DNA of 27,728 nt from Bacteroidaceae bacterium (lineage in GTDB: Bacteria; Bacteroidota; Bacteroidia; Bacteroidales; Bacteroidaceae), in contig CAAHEN010000203.1 of assembly GCA_900772575.1 (NCBI GenBank), forward strand, positions 1 to 27,728, given 5' to 3'. Numbering within the stretch: the first letter of the stretch is position 1; each line of letters starts with the position of its first letter. A program made the translations under genes and the position numbers. The notes below the pieces were generated by a model. That model was not told the DNA's origin and searched no databases. It saw only the letters and a program-made list of their open reading frames with translations. Below, piece after piece: positions 1 through 5,191 of this stretch.

Positions 1-74
1 ATCAACTTCGACACGCCGAAGGACAGGTTCTACCAGAACTTTCCCTAACTTTGCATTTGCTGTTGGACTCTACA
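1..74 (+). mobile_element. 3' end of an IS30-like insertion sequence (partial, enters from the left edge)
   Basis: The plus strand reads INFDTPKDRFYQNFP then TAA at 46-48, which resembles the C-terminus of an IS30-family transposase (LNxRxRxKLxFxTPxxxF pattern). About 26 bases of noncoding terminal sequence follow and end at 74. Read inward from its end, the terminus starts TGTAGAGTCCAACAGC. A diverged inverted copy lies at 3099-3172: I count 63 of 74 identical positions, no gaps, and mostly synonymous changes in the coding part. Similarity stops at 74, and this marks the IS boundary inside hsdS. The rest of the element is outside the window. The family assignment is inferred from a short C-terminal stretch and could be wrong; the repeat itself is directly visible. 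Confidence 0.6.
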
Positions 75-944
75 TGAAATTCTAAAGGTTGTGTATGCTG
101 GGGATATCAAAGCGGGATTGCCACCGTTATATAAAGAAACTCTTATCGCAACATCTCGGCCTGTTTGCATGCCACTAAATACAAATTTCCCCTTTGCTAT
201 AATCTTGTATTTTTTACGATTAAGCCCTGTAGTGTTGGCAGAGGTGGGCATAAACTCCTTGTTGATATTAATGCCTATATACGGTAACTGTTTATTCTCA
301 CTGTTGATTTGTTCATCAACAACAATATGATCACCTAAGCGAACGCTGGGGTACTTATCCTTACTGTCGACTATATAGGCACGGTAGGCCTTGGCAAGTG
401 GTTCGACCATTGCCTCATTCTGCTCAGCCGTTTGTCTTAAACCTTCATATACAGCCACAATTTCCCTTTGTATGTCTATTGAAGGAAGGGGTATTTCTAT
501 GTCACAAAAACAATCCCAATCTAAATTTGATCTTACACTTGCATCGCTTAAAAACCAGCCCAGACGATCTTTCTCACTACTTAAGAAAATAATAAATATA
601 TAATCGGCGAGCACGTTTGTTTCATCTTTTATCTTGAATAATGTGTACGCAGGAGAGAGGAGAACTGGATTTTTCATTTTGAATAAGCCAATTCTAATAC
701 AGATGTCGCGTCCTGTTTGCATTCCACTGAATACGAATTCATTTTCATGAATTATTTTATAGCGTTTTCTTTCCACACTTTTGGTATTGGCTACGGAAGG
801 CATGAACTGTTTCTCACGATTGATTCCATAAAAGGGATAATCATTATTGAATTCATTCCGCCTATCAAATGTTTCAATAAGCTCCCCCAACCTAACACGT
901 GGTGCCATGCTCATCATTCGCTGTATGTCAATGCTAGTATTCAT
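45..944 (-). CDS. hsdS: Type I restriction-modification specificity subunit HsdS, 3'-truncated by an IS end
   Basis: HsdS gives a type I methylase/restriction complex its DNA target. The start is ATG 942-944 (protein MNTSIDIQRM), chosen because it overlaps the upstream gene's TGA (ATGA) and has a GGAGG six bases upstream; a longer in-frame start at 986 is less likely. Two target-recognition domains are visible. TRD1 begins near residue 17 (VRLGELIE). The central conserved region has IPLPSIDIQREIVAVYEGLR near residues 150-170. TRD2 begins near residue 201 (SVRLGDHIVV). Both halves share a nearly identical core (FVFSGMQTGRD; NPxLxSPAYTxF). TRD2 stops after about 90 residues where the IS end begins at 74. 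The last nine residues (CRVQQQMQS) and the TAG are encoded by the IS. Full HsdS proteins are about 380-450 residues, so this one of 299 lacks the rest of TRD2 and the C-terminal conserved helix. Activity is uncertain. The gene looks more AT-rich than the core genes nearby, which suggests transfer. Confidence 0.88.
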   Translation of the reverse strand: MNTSIDIQRMMSMAPRVRLGELIETFDRRNEFNNDYPFYGINREKQFMPSVANTKSVERKRYKIIHENEFVFSGMQTGRDICIRIGLFKMKNPVLLSPAYTLFKIKDETNVLADYIFIIFLSSEKDRLGWFLSDASVRSNLDWDCFCDIEIPLPSIDIQREIVAVYEGLRQTAEQNEAMVEPLAKAYRAYIVDSKDKYPSVRLGDHIVVDEQINSENKQLPYIGININKEFMPTSANTTGLNRKKYKIIAKGKFVFSGMQTGRDVAIRVSLYNGGNPALISPAYTTFRISCRVQQQMQS

Positions 945-1483
945 TTTGCACCTCCTTTCTGGCTGCCGACCTCTGGAGCTATACACTCCCAGTGGCCACC
1001 CTTGTCGGAACCGACACGACGGAGAATACCATATTCTTTAAGCTTGTCAAGATGTTTCTGTATGGCACTTCGATTGATGCCTGTCTGCTTCGTTAAGGTA
1101 CTTTGAGTGATATAAGGGTCATCCAAGATAGCCAAGGTAATCTTAGCTTGTGTACTATCCTCGGGAAAAACATATCGAACGTTGTTTGCGAAGAAGGCTA
1201 GGCGGTTTTTCTGACCACCTTTCTGACCACCTTCTGGACCACCAATGGCCATTTCCGGACTACTTTCATTTGTTTTCTGACCACCATCGCTAATTTGCAT
1301 CTCCTTTGAGGTTGGCAAGGCATGGAACAACAGGCGCAGGCCACCCGGGTCGGCAACGTATTCGGGCATAGGCTGCCCCCATGACTTACAGGCATCACAC
1401 ATTTTACTGCTACCGCGTCCCCACGCCTCCACATAGCCGGCACGGAAAAAGGTCTGGGCGATTGTCGGATTGTCGTTGTTCAT
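941..1483 (-). CDS. C-terminal fragment of an AlbA_2/RecG-like ATP-binding regulator with winged helix
   Basis: This 180-residue product starts directly at NPTIAQTFFRAGYVEAWGRGSS, a motif normally found well inside the AlbA_2-type 'ATP-binding protein / putative transcriptional regulator' family. About the first two thirds, including the AlbA_2 domain, are therefore missing. A low-complexity linker follows with repeated GGQK (GGQKTNESS, GGPEGGQKGGQKNR, residues about 67-93). A winged-helix segment comes next (ITQSTLTKQTGINRSAIQKH, about 125-145) and the protein ends GSQKGGAK. The hsdM stop is five bases upstream and the ATGA overlap with hsdS is downstream, so it sits inside the hsd operon. 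Genes of this kind between hsdM and hsdS are seen in other Bacteroidetes. The fragment may be a deletion relic kept in frame or a small DNA-binding regulator. Its function is unknown. Confidence 0.65.
   Translation of the reverse strand: MNNDNPTIAQTFFRAGYVEAWGRGSSKMCDACKSWGQPMPEYVADPGGLRLLFHALPTSKEMQISDGGQKTNESSPEMAIGGPEGGQKGGQKNRLAFFANNVRYVFPEDSTQAKITLAILDDPYITQSTLTKQTGINRSAIQKHLDKLKEYGILRRVGSDKGGHWECIAPEVGSQKGGAK
951..955 (-). promoter_or_regulatory. Shine-Dalgarno-like GGAGG before hsdS
   Basis: The minus strand reads GGAGGTGCAAAATG, placing GGAGG six bases before the hsdS ATG. Strong Shine-Dalgarno sequences are uncommon in Bacteroidetes and mostly absent elsewhere in this window. It fixes the hsdS start and fits translational coupling to the upstream gene through the ATGA overlap. 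Confidence 0.6.
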
Positions 1484-1488
1484 GTTCG

Positions 1489-3072
1489 TCAGGCTTTGAA
1501 TCCGAGGGCGGCAAAGGCAGAGCGCAAAGCTTCCTGGTTCTTGGTTTGGCGGTCAATCAATTCGCGTGTCCTGTCTGCCGCCTCTGAGAGAATGGCGTTG
1601 TAGTCGAGGTTCGTATCCCGGTCAACAAACTCGATGTAGCGGCTCGGCACAAGGCTCCAGCCGTTTGTGGAAATCTCGTTGGTAGAGGCAGCTCGGTAGA
1701 GTTCCGGCTTGGCAAACTCGCAAGGCTTCGTTTCGGGCGACTGCCACGTATGGTAAATATCCACCAACCTGGCAACCTGATCCGGAAGAAGCTGAACAAA
1801 CTTCTTTTCGTAGAGATTGTTGTTCCATGTCCGTAAGTCCACAAACAGCACTTCGCCGGTACGATTGCGCAAGGTGCGTCCGTGCCATTGTCCGCCACGC
1901 TTGTTGTTGTTCAGTATCCAAAGTGTAACGCTGATGTCGGTGGAATAGAACATTTCGCGCGGCAATACGATGATTGCTTCTACCTTGTCGTTCTCAATCA
2001 GCCGCTGACGTATCTGAAGCGTGTCCGGATCGCCCAAAGCACCGTTGGCAAGCAGAAAACCGGCAATACCGCGCGAGGCGTTCAGGTGGTAGAGCATGTG
2101 GAGAATCCACGCATAGTTGGCATTTGACACCGGCGGAAGGCCATAGCCCTGCCAGCGGCGATCGTTGGTGAGTTCATCTGCGCCACGCCACTTCTTCAAG
2201 TTGAAAGGCGGGTTGGCCATGATGAAATCAGCTTTCAGTTCCTTGTGCTTCTCTTGTGTAAACGTAGAATCCGCTTGGTCTCCGAGGTCGTAGCTGATGC
2301 CACGGATGGCAAGGTTCATCTTGGCCAAACGGTAAGTGTCGGGGTTGCTTTCCTGACCATACACCTGCACTTTGGAAGTGTTGCCGCCATGCGCTTCAAT
2401 GAACTTGGCGCTTTGCACGAACATGCCTCCAGAACCGCAACACGGGTCGTAGATGGTCCCGTCAAAAGGCTCAATCAATGCCGCAATGGTCTCCACAATG
2501 CTGTGAGGCGTGTAGAACTCGCCCTCTTCCTTATCCGCATTGATGGAAAAGGCTTGCAGGAAGTACTCATACACACGGCCGATGAGGTCTTTCTCGTGAA
2601 ACCGTTGCTCGTCTATCTTGTCTATCTCCTCGGCCAGCTGTTTCAATGTCTTCGGGTCAATCTTCGAATCCGTGAAAATCTTGGCAGGCAGAGCCCCTCG
2701 CAAGCGATCATCCTGATTGAGTTTGTTGACGATGTTGTCAAGTTCCAAGGCGCGTGTCGGTTCGTCCAGCTGAAGAATATGCTCCCACCGGCAATCTGCG
2801 GCAAGATAAGCCACACCGGCCTTACCGTATGATGCCACTTTTTCCATGAGCATATGGCGCAACTCTTTCGGCTTCCCTTCCACTTCCTCTTCAATCTCTT
2901 TCCTGCGCTTGTTAAACCGCCGGTCCAGAAATTTCAGGAAGACAAGCGTCAGTATGATATCGCGTCTGACCGTCATTCCGGCCTTGCCGCGCATGATATC
3001 ACGGCAATTCATCAGTACATCCTCCAATCGGAGAACCGTCTCTTTCTTCGTATATGTTTTTTTCGTTGCCAT
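1489..3072 (-). CDS. hsdM: Type I restriction-modification N6-adenine methyltransferase HsdM
   Basis: HsdM transfers a methyl group from S-adenosylmethionine to adenine N6 at the site chosen by HsdS. I chose ATG 3070-3072 (MATKKTYTKK, 527 residues), because the open frame extending to 3141 runs into the IS-derived end and HsdM proteins normally begin this way. Residues 15-150 are the HsdM_N helical domain. The N6_Mtase domain shows FYTP (186-189), motif I DPCCGSGG (209-216) and the catalytic NPPF (287-290). The length is normal and no key residue is missing, so the methylase itself looks intact. It heads a leftward set hsdM - fragment - hsdS. No hsdR is in the window; it may lie beyond the left IS or be absent. 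Transcription probably starts at the IS-borne promoter at 3120-3127. Confidence 0.95.
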   Translation of the reverse strand: MATKKTYTKKETVLRLEDVLMNCRDIMRGKAGMTVRRDIILTLVFLKFLDRRFNKRRKEIEEEVEGKPKELRHMLMEKVASYGKAGVAYLAADCRWEHILQLDEPTRALELDNIVNKLNQDDRLRGALPAKIFTDSKIDPKTLKQLAEEIDKIDEQRFHEKDLIGRVYEYFLQAFSINADKEEGEFYTPHSIVETIAALIEPFDGTIYDPCCGSGGMFVQSAKFIEAHGGNTSKVQVYGQESNPDTYRLAKMNLAIRGISYDLGDQADSTFTQEKHKELKADFIMANPPFNLKKWRGADELTNDRRWQGYGLPPVSNANYAWILHMLYHLNASRGIAGFLLANGALGDPDTLQIRQRLIENDKVEAIIVLPREMFYSTDISVTLWILNNNKRGGQWHGRTLRNRTGEVLFVDLRTWNNNLYEKKFVQLLPDQVARLVDIYHTWQSPETKPCEFAKPELYRAASTNEISTNGWSLVPSRYIEFVDRDTNLDYNAILSEAADRTRELIDRQTKNQEALRSAFAALGFKA

Positions 3073-3098
3073 GATCTCGCTTATTTGGTATTGACAGC

Positions 3099-3197
3099 TG
3101 TAGTGTCCAGCAGCCAATGCAAAGTTAAGGAAAATTTTCATAGAACCTGTCCTTGGGCGTGTCGAATTTGAGTTTTTCCCTAGTTCTTCGGTTGAGA
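3099..3197 (-). mobile_element. Remnant 3' end of an IS30-like insertion sequence
   Basis: On the minus strand the frame reads TLNRRTREKLKFDTP then KDRFYENFP, followed by TAA at 3125-3127. This fits an IS30-family transposase C-terminus. Going further upstream the frame meets a stop within about five codons, so only about 24 codons remain and the element is a relic. Its terminus (TGTAGTGTCCAGCAGC, inward from 3099) mirrors the one at 74. The two copies lie in inverted orientation with their ends facing each other across the hsd genes. The family name is inferred; the inverted similarity is directly visible. Confidence 0.6.
3120..3127 (-). promoter_or_regulatory. Putative hsdM promoter -7 box, located within the IS end
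   Basis: TAACTTTG followed by C matches the Bacteroidetes -7 consensus TAnnTTTG. It is about 48 bases before the hsdM ATG and overlaps the transposase stop codon, so it is part of the IS terminus. No good TTTG -33 box is apparent. The same box exists in the left copy (46-53, plus strand), where it would direct transcription antisense to hsdS. Confidence 0.45.
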
Positions 3198-3368
3198 GTG
3201 CCTCCCTGATGCTATGGCGCCCCGCTGGAGGCTTTCGCCGCTATCGGATTGCCGTGTATCTTCCAGTCTGGATCCTGTACTGCAATGACTTCAGACTGAA
3301 AAACCGGGCTTTTCGGTTTTACCGGACAGCAATGAATGCAAATCTTTGAGGCAGGTGTGGCTCCTCAA
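3198..3368. other. Intergenic stretch with no recognisable gene
   Basis: I see no coding sequence here. There are two weak inverted repeats: CAGTCTG/CAGACTG around 3264-3297, and AAAACCG/CGGTTTT around 3300-3320. It may be a scrambled leftover of the IS or of the integration that brought in the hsd genes. Confidence 0.4.
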
Positions 3369-3419
3369 CCACAACAAAAAATCTCAGGCTTAAAGCAAGC
3401 CTGAGATTTTTTGTTGTGG
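3369..3419. terminator. Strong bidirectional hairpin terminator
   Basis: A perfect 23-base inverted repeat (arms 3369-3391 and 3397-3419) with a five-base loop. Each arm contains an A6 or T6 run next to AATCTCAGGCTT-type sequence, so either strand gives a stem followed by U-rich RNA. It lies about 70 bases after the trxB stop on the minus strand and would end the ftsK-lolA-trxB transcript before the hsd island. Confidence 0.85.
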
Positions 3420-3488
3420 CAGGGAACGGACGACGAGCGCCGAATGCAGCTGCTAGGTCGGTCTGTTGAGGCAATGTGATTGGCCTCC

Positions 3489-4421
3489 TCAGAGGCTGCT
3501 CAGATACCTTTCGGCCTCGATGGCTGCCTTGCAGCCGCTGCCGGCGGCGGTGATGGCCTGTTTGTAGCTGGGGTCGGCGACATCGCCGGCAGCAAAGATT
3601 CCAGGCACGTTCGTGCAGGGAGACTGGCCCTGTGTGATGATGTAGCCCTGGCTGTCAGTCTCTATCCAAGGCTTGAACAGTTCGCTGTTGGGCTTATGTC
3701 CGATGGCCAGGAAAAAGCCGTCGATGGCGATGTCCGACGTGCGCTCCTCAGCAGTGCCTTTCTTGTGTACGATGTGTGCTCCAGCAACGCCATCTTCCCC
3801 GAATAGGCCCGTAACGTTGGTCTCAAAGAGAATCTCGATCTTAGGGTTGTTCAAGACGCGGTCTTGCATCGTCTTAGATGCGCGGAGAAAAGGCTTGCGC
3901 ACGATGAGGTACACCTTTGAGGCCAGACCGGATAAGTAGGTCGCCTCTTCGCAGGCCGTGTCTCCACCTCCGACAACAGCGACGACCTTCTTCCGATAAA
4001 AGAACCCATCACATGTGGCACAGGCGCTGACGCCGAGCCCACGGTATTTTTCCTCGTCCGCAAGTCCAAGATACTTGGCCGTCGCACCGGTAGCGATAAT
4101 GAGCGATTCGCAAGCGACCTCTGTGTGGTTGTCGAAAGACACGACAAAAGGCCGCTGGCCTAGGTCTGCCTTCACTGCAATGTCAGGTCGTACTGTAGCG
4201 CCGAAACGTTCGGCCTGCTTGCGCAGGTCTGCCATCATGGCATTGGCATCGATGCCTTCCGGATAGCCTGGAAAATTCTCTATTTCGGTGGTGGTGGTCA
4301 GCTGGCCTCCAGGCTGAAGGCCTTCGTAGACGACAGGATTAAGCCCGGCGCGGCCGGCATAGATGGCTGCGGTGTACCCTGCGGGGCCGGAGCCAAGAAT
4401 CAGACATTTGATGGTTTCCAT
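3489..4421 (-). CDS. trxB: Thioredoxin-disulfide reductase
   Basis: TrxB passes electrons from NADPH through FAD to thioredoxin in the cytoplasm. The 310-residue length is normal. The FAD-binding motif GSGPAGYTAAIYAGRAGL is at residues 10-27, the redox-active CATC at 134-137 (SACATCDGFF), the NADPH motif GGGDTACEEA at 151-160, and the C-terminal FAD motif GIFAAGDV near residue 276. The gene is the last of a leftward series after ftsK and lolA, and a strong hairpin terminator follows it. No sign of damage. Confidence 0.97.
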   Translation of the reverse strand: METIKCLILGSGPAGYTAAIYAGRAGLNPVVYEGLQPGGQLTTTTEIENFPGYPEGIDANAMMADLRKQAERFGATVRPDIAVKADLGQRPFVVSFDNHTEVACESLIIATGATAKYLGLADEEKYRGLGVSACATCDGFFYRKKVVAVVGGGDTACEEATYLSGLASKVYLIVRKPFLRASKTMQDRVLNNPKIEILFETNVTGLFGEDGVAGAHIVHKKGTAEERTSDIAIDGFFLAIGHKPNSELFKPWIETDSQGYIITQGQSPCTNVPGIFAAGDVADPSYKQAITAAGSGCKAAIEAERYLSSL

Positions 4422-4476
4422 ATAGAGTGGGATTATATGATTTTATGGTTGTTGCGGAGCGGCTGCCCTGTAGGTT

Positions 4477-5118
4477 TCAGCGCAAGTCGATGAGCTCGAC
4501 ATTGGGGTGGTCGCCTTTCGAGAACTCGAAGAATGAGGCTGGCCATGATTTTCCGGTCGCGATGCCATTGATCTGTAAGCGTACCCATTCACCCTTACTG
4601 GGCTTGATGCGGATACAGACGGGCATGAAAGTCGATTTGTCTACAGTGATGAGCATACGGCTGATAGGCTGGTTGGCGCGCGAAGCGGTAAGTTCGATTT
4701 CGTGACAAGCCTTGCCATGGTAGACCGTGGAGCGCTTGACCAATTTATATCCGTTTCGGTATATATTGACGAAGGTGTAGGGATTGACATTTTGCAATTC
4801 CGCCTCTGTCGGTGTACTGACGTACGCCTCACTGTTCCCCGCAAGCAGTGACCACTGTGTCTTGCCGTTGAACCAAGTTGTCATGGCAGCGGTCGCCAGT
4901 TTGAACTTGTTGCCGCTCACGTATATTTGTCCTTTGGAGGCTCCATTCGGTGATAGCCCTTTGTAGGTCGTTGCCGTGAAGTTGGCCTCGATGCCACCGG
5001 CGTTTCTCAGATTGGTGGCAGTTCTGTCGAGAACTTGGCGAGCCGTCTGCCCGTTTGCCGTGACTATGGCGGAAAGGCCGATGACAGCCAGACATAGAAG
5101 CATCTTGATGCATTTCAT
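4477..5118 (-). CDS. LolA-like periplasmic outer-membrane lipoprotein carrier
   Basis: A 213-residue exported protein of the LolA-like family found in Bacteroidetes, expected to carry lipoproteins across the periplasm. An N-terminal signal peptide is visible (MKCIKMLLCLAVIGLSAIVTA, cleavage likely near residue 24). The body shows the LolA-like pattern of beta strands with FTATTYKGL, GQIYVSGNKFKL and WFNGKTQWSL in residues 47-92. It has no lipobox. Its place between ftsK and trxB is the usual one in this order and supports the call; sequence similarity to enterobacterial LolA is weak in this group, so the carrier role is inferred from family and context. Confidence 0.8.
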   Translation of the reverse strand: MKCIKMLLCLAVIGLSAIVTANGQTARQVLDRTATNLRNAGGIEANFTATTYKGLSPNGASKGQIYVSGNKFKLATAAMTTWFNGKTQWSLLAGNSEAYVSTPTEAELQNVNPYTFVNIYRNGYKLVKRSTVYHGKACHEIELTASRANQPISRMLITVDKSTFMPVCIRIKPSKGEWVRLQINGIATGKSWPASFFEFSKGDHPNVELIDLR

Positions 5119-5159
5119 ATCAGAAAGTATTTGGTGTGTGTGGTATATGGGTCAATCAT

Positions 5160-5191
5160 GTGAATCTCACTGGCCGTGAATCTCACTGGCC
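5160..5191. repeat. 16-base perfect tandem duplication across the ftsK stop
   Basis: GTGAATCTCACTGGCC occurs twice in succession (5160-5175 and 5176-5191). The right copy contains the last FtsK codons and its TGA. The left copy adds the same sequence just downstream, so the protein is unchanged. Confidence 0.9.

Noticed and set aside
2245..2832. 195-residue plus-strand open frame opposite hsdM
   Set aside because: It lies wholly antisense to the well-supported hsdM coding sequence and has no recognisable domain; a shadow frame.
1..3172. Invertible (phase-variable) promoter or hsdS shuffling locus
   Set aside because: The inverted repeats fit IS ends better, they are imperfect and 3 kb apart, and no tyrosine or serine recombinase gene and no second hsdS copy are in the window. 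Cannot be excluded beyond the left edge.
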